A DNA stretch of 64,000 nt, from assembly GCF_000003815.2 (NCBI RefSeq), contig NC_049981.1, positions 30,879,387 to 30,943,386 on the forward strand, read 5' to 3'. The notes under the pieces are model-generated. The model was not told where the DNA came from. It ran no database searches and saw only the letters and a program-made list of their open reading frames with translations. Position numbers and translations under genes: made by a program. This stretch comes from Branchiostoma floridae. Lineage: Eukaryota > Chordata > Leptocardii > Amphioxiformes > Branchiostomatidae. This document shows positions 1-12,400 of the stretch, piece by piece (position 1 is the stretch's first letter; each line of letters begins with the position of its first letter).

Positions 1-238
1 CCTGTCTACAATCTTCAAGCCTTTAAAACCAGTGTTTACTGTGATGTCCTAGTGTCATAATTCCCACCCTCTATAAACTAGAAGTTTTCAAATGTTCTTG
101 CATTGAATGAATCCATGTAAAACAAGCACTGAAGGGTAACAAAACACCTGCAGCAAACTTGATTTTGGGTTGATATGCCCTAAAATCGACATAATCTAAT
201 ACTTCTCCTTAACAAAAAAATCCTTGTGTTTCTCCCAG

Positions 239-400
239 TTGATGGTGGGTGGTCGGAGTGGTCCAAGTTCTCGGCCTGCGGGCGTGACTGTAACAACTGG
301 AGAAGACGAGAATGCAACGACCCTCCGCCACAGTTCGGCGGGAGGTACTGCATTGGAGACAACATGGAGACCAGAAACTGCACAGGGGGCCTCTGCAGAG
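239..400 (+). CDS. UNC5: UNC5 exon: second TSP type-1 repeat
   Basis: The acceptor ends at 238 and the donor GT is at 401; phase 1 to phase 1, 162 nt. It encodes GGWSEWSKFSACGRDC, then RRRECNDP and ETRNCTGGLC, the WSxW and six-cysteine pattern of a thrombospondin type-1 repeat. TSP1 repeats of this receptor class are extracellular and commonly C-mannosylated on the first tryptophans. Confidence 0.92.
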
Positions 401-3400
401 GTAAAAACAGGCCTGCGTTTTCGCCTTTTCCTTTTCTGATACCGTTTGTCATGTTCTTTTTTTTTAAAGATTAATTTTGAGTGAATGCCACATAAACGTA
501 TTTCCATGGTGCTTGGACGATTTGAAGAGAAATTGAGGCAAGTGAAATCAATTCAAAAGAAAAGCCTATCATCACTTCCTTACTCACTGATTTTATGTCA
601 GTCTTGCAGTTCAACATGATTTATCAAAACAAGAAGCCACGAAATATCTTTGTGTGGCCCCGAGTTCAAAATATTTGCTGTGCTACAACTTGGGTATTTA
701 TTTCTTTTAACTCTTTTGTATGTTAATCTTTAGTTTGCATGCTGTAAGTTGACCCGTTTTGTTTGTTGTTGTGCTGTTTTCTCTCACAGATTCTGAGGAA
801 AGTGATCTACAAATTCAGACCAATAGTCCGACATGTAAGTTTTGTGTTCCTTTTGAGTTTTTTTCTGTTACATATTTATGTTATTAGTCTTCACTCTTTG
901 TTCCTGATATTTGTTTTTGGAGAAATGGTAATAGTTAGCTTGGTAATAAAACTTGATGCATAAATATATATGTACACCCTTTGCAGGAGAATGTTAAAAT
1001 GTTGCACTTTATGAAAATTTACTTAATTAACCAATGGTAAGTGAAGAAATGGAAAATGAAATACAATATTTTAGTATTTGAAATGCCATAACCAGTACAA
1101 ATTTAGTTTCACATGGCTAGCAGAGACAAACTTAAGTAGCCATGAATGAAGAAAGCCATACTTGAAGTCAAAATTTAAGACCCGAACTGTATTCAAAGAC
1201 AGCAAAGTGGTTTTGCAAATTTTCAGCTATCTGTACTGCTGTCTTCATCGGGTTCAAATGACCAGTCTTTTAGGACATGTGATTTAACTTTTGTTTATCT
1301 CATACCATCAGTTGCCAGTGCACGGTCAGAGGACAACCTGGCCCTCTACATCAGCCTGGTCGGGGCGGTCACAGTATTCCTGCTCGTGTGCCTGTTCATC
1401 ATCGTGGTCTGGTGGAGAAAAAACAGGCACTCAGGTGAGTCGCTAGAGCCAGCCTCTGTGATGTGCAGTTGTTGAAGTGAAGGGCCACAAAGAACAGGAA
1501 GGAAGTATTCCAAAATTACAAAAAAAAATTTAAATTTACACTTTTTCTATGTTTTGTGTGTGCATATACATGTACATAGTTGTGGTTCTTTGTGATTTTT
1601 TCTTCCACAACTCTCAAAGTCTATTTTTAATGTGTTGAAGCTTCATGTGTTTGTATTGAAAAGTGAAAAGGAGTGACACACAGTCATCAAAAAAAGCTGA
1701 CAATGTTTTATACATGCCAGTACACTTGTGCTGGTAATACTTGCATCCAGGTATCCAGTATGTTGTGGTAGCATGTTTGTAATGTATGAAGTGGCTAGCA
1801 TGGTAACGTTATTGTGGGGAAAAAAAGGCTGTTGTTCTTTTTCCTTTGGCTTTAGTCCTAATTTTGTATGGTGTCTTTTTACATGCATGGCATTCTAGTG
1901 AAGTAATGTTTTATGGCTTTAGTGTGGCAAAAGTTACAATTGTTGTATCTACCAGATACGTGTTGCAATCTGTCTTGTGACAGTTTGAATACCCTGCCTC
2001 CGTCTGTGATTGGTTATTCAGGGAATTTCAAAGAACGGCCAGCGTGAGGTCTGAAGTGGTGGACCAGACTTTTTCCTTCTAAAGATGGTTTTCACTCCCT
2101 GTATAAAGAAAATGACAGAATTGAAACACCCTCAATAAAGACGCAGCAACGTACATGCATGGAAAAGAGACATTTAGATCTTTTAACACCAGATGGTAGT
2201 ATCACGACATTTATGTAAAATTAGTACTGTTCTCAATCAAATCTTCCAGAAAATGTTGTACGAAAACAAGCCTCTCTCATGATATTTTAACACCAGATGG
2301 CAGTGTTGTCATGACATTTGTTTAAAACTGTTCTCAATCAAATCTTCAGGTAAAACATAATTTACACAAAATACAAACGAGCCACATTATGGCAACATGC
2401 AATGGAAAAGAGACATTTAGATATTTTAACCAGATGGCAGTGTTCTCTAGCCTGGATACCATCCTATTTCTACTGGGGCTCCTTACACTCACTTCATTAA
2501 AAAAAATGTTAAGGGAAGTGAGTGTAAGGAGCCCCAGTAGAAATAGGATGGTACCCAGGCTAAGTGTTATCATGACATTTATGTAAAATTTGTACTGTTT
2601 TCAATCAAATCTTCCAGAAAATGTTGCACGAAAACAAGCCTCACTACAGGAACATGCAATATTCTTGCTTTGCACACGCAGACCAGATTACCATTGATGT
2701 GCAGTGATGTAATTAGATTTGTACCGGCACATGATGCTGTCAATATCCGGCCAGGCTTAGACGCTTCCAGCAATGAGATTATACGAGTCGTGGGGAGAAG
2801 CTTTTATCTGTTGTGCAGTTTGTCTTGTTTTGTGGCTTCCATGTGATGGCAGTTTTCTGTCATATTCAGGGAATCATTAGAGCTTTGTTTGTTTGGGGTA
2901 ATACTTTTCACAGAGTGTTTTCTGACAATATTGGATCACTGCATCAGGTGTCTGTCTCGTTTTCGAAACGCCTTTTCAAGACAAAGCTATGTAAAAAAAA
3001 TTGGTGAGTGATGTGTTGAAAATAAAAAAACAACTTGCTTTTGAGTTGTTGAGATGAACTCCAACTCATATGGGCAGTTTTAAAAGTACCTCAAAAGTGG
3101 TCGATGGTAATTCAATCTTGTGGACAAGTCTCTGGTCGTATATCTCAATTTAGGGAAAGCTAACCTTGTTTCGTTATTGGCCTTCTTGGCTATGCGGTAA
3201 GTTTGGACATTGAATTGAATTTTAAAGCATCGTTCAGACCTACTTTCAAATGCACCATATCGTCAGGAATTAGGCATTAGTGTTCGGGGGGGGGGTGCAC
3301 TGACTTCTTAGAATCAATTCTAATTACATTGCACTGATAACACAATATCAGTAAAAATACCCGGTAGTCACGTAACCTCATTACGCGTCCTGTATTCGCC

Positions 3401-6400
3401 TCCCGCGAGCAACGTTGACATATTACAGCCGGGGAAATTTAATTGTGCCACCCTCGCCATGGATACTAATGGGAAAAGAGGATCAAGTCTTTGGGTAGGG
3501 GGATTTCAGGCCCATTAAGTGATGGTGGAAAATTGGAGAAGTGACTCGTGATATTTCGCTCCAAGGCATAGGACCGAGTTTGTATCTTGTGTTTCTGACA
3601 TATTTTTGCCCTTGGAGAGATGACGACTAAATTTGGAGCTTGAGACAAGTTTCGCAAAGTCTAAGATGCTTGTCAAGCTAGATCAGTACAGTCCTTGAAG
3701 AAAACAATTTGTTTATTTTAAAAAAATTCACACAAAAATGTTGGGGGGGGGGGCAAATATTACAAAAGAAATGTGCCACCATTCTTAAAATAGCAATCTG
3801 GATTTGTTCTGGTAACTGCAAAATATATTCTACCCCATACAAAGAAATTGCACATAGAAAGAAGGATTTTCTTTTCTCAAATTTCTATAAGAAACAAAAT
3901 GAATCCATTTCAAGAATTTCCCACAGGAACTGTGATTTCCCCCCAGGAAATGTAAAACCAGCCCAGCGGAATTCTCCCGCCCTCATGTCGTGACAGAAAA
4001 CAGTCATCTGTCACAAAGTGTGTCAATCCACCATGAAGGTGACTTCCCGCCACACTAAATCTACAGGCACTGCAGAAATGCCCGCAGGGACAGCCTCTCG
4101 GGGCCTCTACTTGACCCTTGTACTCCCGGAGTGTGGGGGTATTTGGAAGTGCGAAACATCACAAATTATGAGAGTTATTTCAGTAAATTGTGGGAAGGCT
4201 TACGTGGGAGACCAAGCGAAACCTGGTGTGCCTACAAAGCATGGTGATTTGAAGACAACCAGCCATCTGGATTGGTCATAAAGCACAAATCGCCATTAAA
4301 ATTGAAAACCATGCATTTCTATACATTTAACCTAATTTTTCAAACCAATTATCATCAAAAACCAAATTATCAACAGTTTAGATGAACATACATGCCCCAA
4401 CAAGAGCACCAATAATATCTGGTCTATATGTAGACAGGTAGTCACTATAGTCAGGATTTTTATTGCTTGTATCAGTAGACCATCGAAACAGGACATCTTG
4501 GCAAAGTGGTCCTTACTACATGTATATATGGATGATAACATGTACAGCTTTGACTGTATCAGGTATATATATATATGAATAATGACATTGTGTTATGCTG
4601 GTTTCTTGTCGCTGGGGTTCTGCTAATTTCCCATTCAGGTAGTGTCGCGCCCATTACATTACGACAGAGCATTATACAACATTGCTCTTCACAGCGGATG
4701 ACTTTCAATAATGCGGCTCCCTGTCGCTAATGAAATTATGGCATGTACGGCAGGTGTATGTACTGTGCAATCTGTTCCAGCACACAACTCTCCTGAGCAT
4801 AATGCCGGATTACGCCTACAGCTGTGAAAAATTTGCCGAGCGACAGTGGGGTGTTGGAGCGTGCGTTTGTCTCACCATGGCGCAGCCAGATCAAATTTCG
4901 TTAGTACATACATTGTATACAGGGCTCGGAATTGAATTTTGTCAATAGAATGCTGTGTACTGGTGTACAGAAGTACCTCTACACTTAATATATAACCTTT
5001 CACAACTGAACAATTTTGTGCGCTGCATCCAATTTCAACTGCACAAATTGCCTATGCACCCAGTATTTTGAGCCCTTATTCACAAAGATTGCAATTTTGG
5101 CTTGATGTGTTTCAACACCTGCAGCAGTTGTTTGAGTTGACACCTCCAACTCAACTGTCACATTTTCACTTGGTAGGTTTTGAAAAAGTGATTTGAAATT
5201 CAAATTTTTAAAGGATTTTTATGATAAGCAAGTCTTTTTCCAGTGCTTTGTCAAGCAAAAAATCATTTTGGTAGCTGTTTATAAGCTCAGCAGAAGAACA
5301 GGAAACGTTGTTATATGTAGATGGGACATTTGTTCAATCATTATGTACTGCATATCCAGCATATGAAGCACACAAATTCAGATAGTTTTATTCATATACA
5401 GGTATACACAAAGACAGATAGATACATTAGATTTTTGTATTGCTGATAGCAAGTTTTTCCAGGATGATTGAAGCATTGGTCTATTCACGTAAGACGTACA
5501 TTGCGATCCATAAATTAGATTACATTGAGTTGTTGCCTCTATTGAGTTCTCTTTGTATTACTGTCAATCAGTATCAGTTTTTCCAGCAAGTATCGGTTCC
5601 TTTCCTGGGGTGTGTGAATGGCGGCGGTGCCGTACTAGGTGATTAGAAGCGTGCCCTGAGAGTCGGCGGGTTTCATGCGCCAACCGGGAGGCAACAAAAG
5701 ACGCGATTCACGAACCGGCTGCTTCGCGGTTCGTCGGTGTCCAACCGTGAAATCAGAGCGCCGACGTGAATAGTAATAAAGAAGCCGCCGCCAGAACCGG
5801 GGCTGGGAGGGGGATATGCGGTTGTCGCAGATTAATCTCTGACTTTGCATTTTTTTTTTCTACTTCTCTTCCTGGTGTGTAGTTGGCTGGAAAATTAGAT
5901 TATGCAGCCAGAGAATTCTAAATGTCAAATGAGAATATTGTGATGACTCAAGAGATGTGAGCTTCACCCCCAGAATGCAGGCTTATTACAAATTTACAAT
6001 TCTTTATCAAGGAATCAACTGCATCGATTAATGTTTGTTTCTTAGTTGTATCCTTTGAACTTTGACTTTGGCTAATTCAGATTGCAAACAATATGATCAT
6101 ACTTTTACTACTATAATACACTGTGTATGCTTTCCTGGTGGGACATTGTTACTGTTTTGCTTCCTATGACTACAGATATCTTTGAAGCTTGGCTAGCACG
6201 GAATTTTTAGTGAAATAGGAGGAAAGCACTGCATGGAATACTGGTATGTGCTTGCTGCCTTGCGCCCAGGATTGTTTCTGCATGCTCGCCTTCCCAGCAT
6301 CCCTTGCTTTCCTTCCCAGCATCCCTCGCTCTCATTCCCAGCATCCCTCGCTCTCCTTCCCAGCATGCCCTGCATCACCTCTCCCTCTCCCCTTCTTCAG

Positions 6401-9400
6401 ATGATGACGACTTTGTTTCCTCGGACTCGGTGTACCCAGTGCAGATCCCGGCCTCCTACTTCCCCCATTACCCCTGCCACCAGAACCTGTGTGAGTTTCC
6501 CCCACTTCTTCTCAATCACTCCTTTTCTTACCTTAAGACTCAGTCCCTGATCTCACATCTTTACGTCTCAAGACTCCTTTACTCGATCACTAACCCTAAC
6601 CCTCAGGCTAAACTACTTCAGTCCTATATCGATATCCTCGACTCTCAGGAAATTCCACCCAGTTTCCACATTTCACCCAGTCATCAAAAAAAATCTGAAC
6701 CCCATGACGCAAAACTGATAGAAATGCATGCATCAGCTGAAAATGACGGATTTAAGAACGAAAAATCAACAGTATGGGCTCCCAAACAAGTAGCGAGATA
6801 GAAAAAAGTTAGAGCCATAGACAGCCCTATCAGTCTATCATACCCCTGCCACCAGAACCTGTATGTTTCTCAGCAGGGCAGTTATACCGGTTATATAGGT
6901 ACAGATACACCAAACTCATTGAGTAAACCTCACTGCTATCGAAAGGGCTGCTAGAAGAGTGATAAAGTCAGGATACTCATCAGGCATCGCCATCGTTGTT
7001 CCTATTTTTCCCCCTCCTCCCTCGCATGCACCGAAATTATCCTGCAGTAAATTCCGATGAAGGTATTTGTCATTTGGGGGAAGATTGGCGCACAAAATGT
7101 CGTTTTTGTAAAGTTTTATGGCACTTTTGTTGATGGTTTTCATCCGAGGTTTGCGTGCGGAAGCACGTTTCCCCCTGACCTCCATTTTGGAGTGCTTGAC
7201 CTTGTCGTGAAGGTGATATGAAATTCTATTAGATTGCACATTTTTATGGTGTTTTATTACATTAGGACGCTAATTTGACAGCTTTGTTTTCGGAGGGGAC
7301 ACACATAACAATCCCTCATTGACCCAGAAAGGGAAATGTCTAACATCAAATCACAGTTATTCTTCAAATCAGAGCAGGACAACTTCCCTGATGGATTATC
7401 GTGGATTCTTCCGACCATTTGCATTTATTTTATTTGCCTTTGCAATGATTTAAAGTTAAACATCTTATTTTTGGATTTTTCTTAGAGGACGCCAATACAT
7501 GATTACCATTTATATTAGACATTTCTGAAGGTGTTTCTGCTAAAAATTATGTTTTATTACAAAGATTTGGTTATAGATTTCTACTAACTGCCCCCTCCTA
7601 CCATTACTGTCTTTAACAAACTATTTCACAACAGTCTGTCTTTGCCTGTTCCTGCCAAGTTAGGCCACACCAATTTAAATTGTTGGATTTAAAACAGAAA
7701 TGCTTTACTGAAAAAACGTGATGAAGACAAAGTCTGAGCACCAGGTTTATGCCTTGGTGCACTCAGTTTTATGGAGTAAATTCGGTCATGTTCATGTTTT
7801 CCTCTCTGACCATTGCTTTTATGACATCTGGTTTGTACATTTTTACTTTAAAAATCCCAGAACCAACGAATCAAATTGGCTCGACCCTATTGTATCCTTA
7901 ACACATTCAGATTCATTCGTGGCCCTCTCCCTCTTCCCAAAGACCCCATGCAACACAGACTGCAAACTTTTGTGCCAAAGTTATGTGAAGGCGTGCGCGT
8001 TGTACTTGGCAGAACGCAGCGTCGTATGTCACCAGACTCGCGGGTGATGGCAGTCGTATGTCTTGCCTAATGTATGTGTGCCGGGGTGGAGGATCCATCA
8101 TTTTACTCATAAACCGTTCCGAAGTCCCCATTTGTTGGGATACAGCGCATTTATTGACTAATGATGTCGTAAATCTGGGTGCAGAAGTGAGAAGAGGTTG
8201 CGATCGGGGAGTTTTGGGGTGAATTGTTGTTAGGAAGGGAAAATGGATGCTGTAAAATGCTGGGTTAACAGTTGTCAGATGTTTTCGTGTTGTTTTTTAA
8301 AACAATCTAGTTTCTGAAATTGATAACAGGGAAACAACTCAAGAGTATCTTGTGAAGAAAGACTTGCTTCATACCTGAAAAATTTGGAGTCCCGCAGAGG
8401 TGCCTTTTTTTAGTCATATTGCCTATGTGTTTATAAAGTTCTTCCTCACTTTGCCATAAATGAAGTAAAAGTAACGATGTAAAGTCCCCATTTGTTGGGA
8501 TACAGCGCATTTATTGACTAATGACGTCGTAAATCTGGGTGCAGAAGTGAAGAGAGGTTGCGATCGGGGAGTTTGGGGGTGAATTGTTGTTAGGAAGGGA
8601 AAATGGAAGCTGTAAAATGCTGGGTTAATGGGATAATTGTCAGATGTTTAAATTTTCTATAGTTGATAGCGGGGAAAACGAAAGTACAACTTTTGTAAAG
8701 AAAGTTCTTTGCATTTGCTTCTTCTATATAAGAGGGAAAACGGATGCTGTGAAATTCTGGGTTTATGGAATAATTGTCAGGTGTTTTCTTTTGTTTGTTT
8801 TATTCAAAACGAGGTTTCTAAAGTTGATAGCAGGGAAAACTCAAAGTACAACTAAAGAGTATCTTGTGAAGAAAGTAAAGTTACTTGCAGTTGCTTCATA
8901 CTTGAAAAAGATGAAGTCCCTCAGAGGTGCCTTATTAAGTCATGTATTTTTGCAATGTTTGGTGCATATTTGCTCAGTTTGCAGCTACTTTATATGGTAT
9001 GGATGACTTTTTGGAACCGTCGAAATTGATGCGCATGCGGATATCATCCCTTAAATCATATCAATACGGCCTCAAATCAGGGAATGAACAAATTAGTTTG
9101 TCTGATCTTAATTCCTAACCCACGGTACAGTTTATACTTCCCCACTCTTGTAAAATACCGTGCTGGTGTGTGTGTGTTACAGTATGCGGCAGTTTTTACT
9201 GTCGCTTAAAACTTTATGGTAGTCCGAATCAGGTTCACTGCTATTGGCTTCATGTTTGGCAGCAAATTTGGGCAATTTCGAGCGTCGTAACACCAAAACT
9301 CACGCCGTAAACTGTAGCAGGTTGAATTGAAATGAACATTGGAATAGATACAATGGGCCTGGTCACTCGTTTTGTATGGGCAAAAGGGATAATAAAGGAA

Positions 9401-12400
9401 CAATATGCCTCCACGGTCGCAATACACTATAAATATTATAAGGCTTTAGTCACTTTATGTGACCTTATGTTTTGGAGCAGTCTTTTCAAACTGCGTTTTT
9501 TTTTACTATTCCACTTAGCTGCACGTTTTGATGCTATCGCTTATACGTCTTGATGCTATCACGGATATGGTCCACGAGAATAATTTTTGGAACACGGACT
9601 AACGACCCGTTTCACCTTGTGTGAGGGGTCAAAGCTAATCTGTATCGTATCTCTCCCGCCTCCGTCGGATTTGTTATCAGCACTTCCTTCATCAATTTTC
9701 AATTTAGACCCTCTGTTCGCGTTTCCCATTGAAGGTGGTGTGTAATATAATCCGAACCTCCGTATTAATGTAACACGAAGCCGACGGATTAGCGACCCCC
9801 ACAAGACAGCGACACGGATGTCGTGCAAGGTCAAACGGCTCAAGGTGACCTTGTGGCTTGCGTTCTAAAATTCTAATTGCAGGCATAAGGTGATACCCGC
9901 TCTTCGGTCACTCCCATCTATTGATTATGTCTCCAGTACTGTCTTTTGAGGAACGTGTGTCTTTTTACCTCCGCTGTAAAATAGACAAAGTTCACTTCGT
10001 AATTGATAGCCACAACTTGGCCTTCTGACCACTCTAAGACAGCTGCCCCAGAGTTTGTGCGTTGTCGTGCTCTTTGCACCTAGCCGGTGCCCAATTTCGT
10101 GCGAGGTCGTGATAACCGTTTGACAGAAATTCGTAAGAAAGATCGAGAGTTCGTGTTGGTGGGGGAAGGGTAGGATTGAGGGGTCAGAGGTCGGCTGGTG
10201 GATTAGTATCCCTAATCTATCACTGTGCTCTGCGAAAATGATTTTTGTCCGAATTGCCCCACCTCTTGCCAGCAGGACATGAATCTGACACTGTTCCTGG
10301 CGATAACAGGACCGCGGGGGCACTCATGGGGTCGCCGGAGAACGCAAAACTCATCCCTCAAAAGCCCCTGTTTCCTGGGCGATTGGACTTGGGGTCGAGT
10401 TCCCTGGCTTCTCGGGTTGAAACGTATTTCAGTCTGGACATATAATATATAAGCAACTTGTATTCATTTTCAAGGCTATGTTTTGTTATCTGTGTAGCCA
10501 AACATTTTTGTCATGCATTGTAGCTGGAAGTGATGAAATTCAAATTCTCTTTAGACTGTGTAGGAGAATTCATGAATGGCTTTCATTCTCATTGCAGTAT
10601 CTTCAGATAGTATCAAATGACAGTATAAATGATTTTAGTTGATCTTAGTTTGTAATAGGTGTGCATCATAGAATGAAGTGTGCAGCAAGTAGATTGCACA
10701 ATCAGCACTTGAGAAACTGCTAAGTAGTATCCAGTAGCTATGGGCTAGTGGCTTGCAGTCTCAATTTTTTTTATAGCCAGTAGGATTTGAACCCCAATGT
10801 GCAGAGGACTGATAGGAGCCAGTTATAAACTTTCAGCCACACGAGTTCATGATATCGATAGAATGTGTGAAGTGAGATATTTTATGTACAGGTAATAGAG
10901 AAAGTTGCAGCATTGAATGATTCATGCTACTACAAACCTGTACTAGTGACCACCTCTACATAAGGGCCATCTGGGCATTGATATTCAGTCAAACCTGTAC
11001 AAGTGACCACCCTAATTTAAGGACCATCTGGCCATTGATATACAGTCTAACTGTACTAGTGACCACTTCCACATTAGGAACACCTGGCCATTATTTCTTT
11101 TAGATGGTCTCGCCATGGACTTAAGTATTACAAACTCTGCCTATAGCAAGTTAACCACCTGTCTGCCGTGGCCATTTTCTTGTCAATTAAGTGGACTCTA
11201 TTGACAGGTTTGGCCGTGTACATGTATTTGCTTGGTATAGGGAGGAACATACATACAGCAATAGCTGGTCAGTGACTATATACCCTCCACTCTTCATGTA
11301 CATAATTGCTATGTTTTAATTGTTTCATTAACTTCATCGTTCCTTTGTTTTACCATGCTCCACTTCATACCAACTTCAAAAGAAAAGAAGAAAAAAAGGA
11401 TTGTCAAGTTGCATTTTACACATTTTTGTTTGTTTTTTTGTTATTCTTTATAGACATGAGCTCGTCCTCCGCAGCCCTAACTGTGGATCCAGGCAAGCCC
11501 TATGGATATCCTCCTGGTGAGTCCAACTTCACAGTCCCTCATCTCACATCTCAAGACGTCTTAACTCTTTCCTTAACCACAACCCTCAGTCCCTCATCTC
11601 ACATCCTTACTTCTCAAGGCGTCTTAACTCCCTCCTTAACCACAATCCTCAGTCCACACAGTCCCTCATCTCACATCCTCACTTCTCAAACCTGCACAAG
11701 TGACCACTTCTTCACAGTCCCCCATCTCATATCCTTACTTCTTAAGACGTCTTAACTCCCACCTTATCCATACCCTCAGTCCACACAGTCCCCCATCTCA
11801 CATCCTTACTTCTCAAGGCGTCTTAACTCCCACCTTAACCACAATCCTCAGTCCACACAGTCCCTCATCTCACATCCTCACTTCTCAAGGTGTCTTAACT
11901 CCCTCCTTAACCACACCCTCAGTCCACACAGCCCCTCATCTCATATCCTCACTTCTCAAGATGTCTTAACTCTTTCCTTATCCACACAGTCCCTCATCTC
12001 ACATCCTTACTTCTTAAGACGTCTTAACTTTCTCCTTATCCACACAGTCCCTCATCTCACATCCTTACTTCTTAAGACGTCTTAACTTTCTCCTTATCCA
12101 CACAGTCCCTCATCTCACATCCTCACTTCTCAAACCTGCACAAGTGACCACTTCTTCACAGTCCCTCATCGCACATCTCAAGACGTCTTAACTCCCTCCT
12201 TATCCACAATCCTCAGTCCACACAGTCCCTCATCGCACATCCTTCCTTCTCAAGGCGTCTTAACTCTCTTCTTAACCACAACCCACAGTCCTTCCTCGTA
12301 TATCCTTACTTCTCAAACCTTTGCAAAAGTGACAACTTCTTCATAAGTACCATCTGGCCAATGTGACCACTTTCTGCTGGTTCCTTAGATAATTTTTCAA

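Larger units (their letters stand above)
401..6400. other. UNC5 introns between the TSP1 exon and the juxtamembrane exon
   Basis: Apart from exons 790-834 and 1312-1434 and the repeats listed separately, I see no coding signal here. It holds poly-A/T runs, a G-run near 3283, a poly-G tract near 3744, an AT microsatellite near 4568 and a CpG-rich patch at 5618-5830. Confidence 0.6.

Noticed and set aside
9925-10323. 132-codon minus-strand frame containing HEIGH, a zinc-protease-like string
   Set aside because: No surrounding metalloprotease sequence, no splice context, and it sits in a UNC5 intron. A five-residue match is expected by chance.
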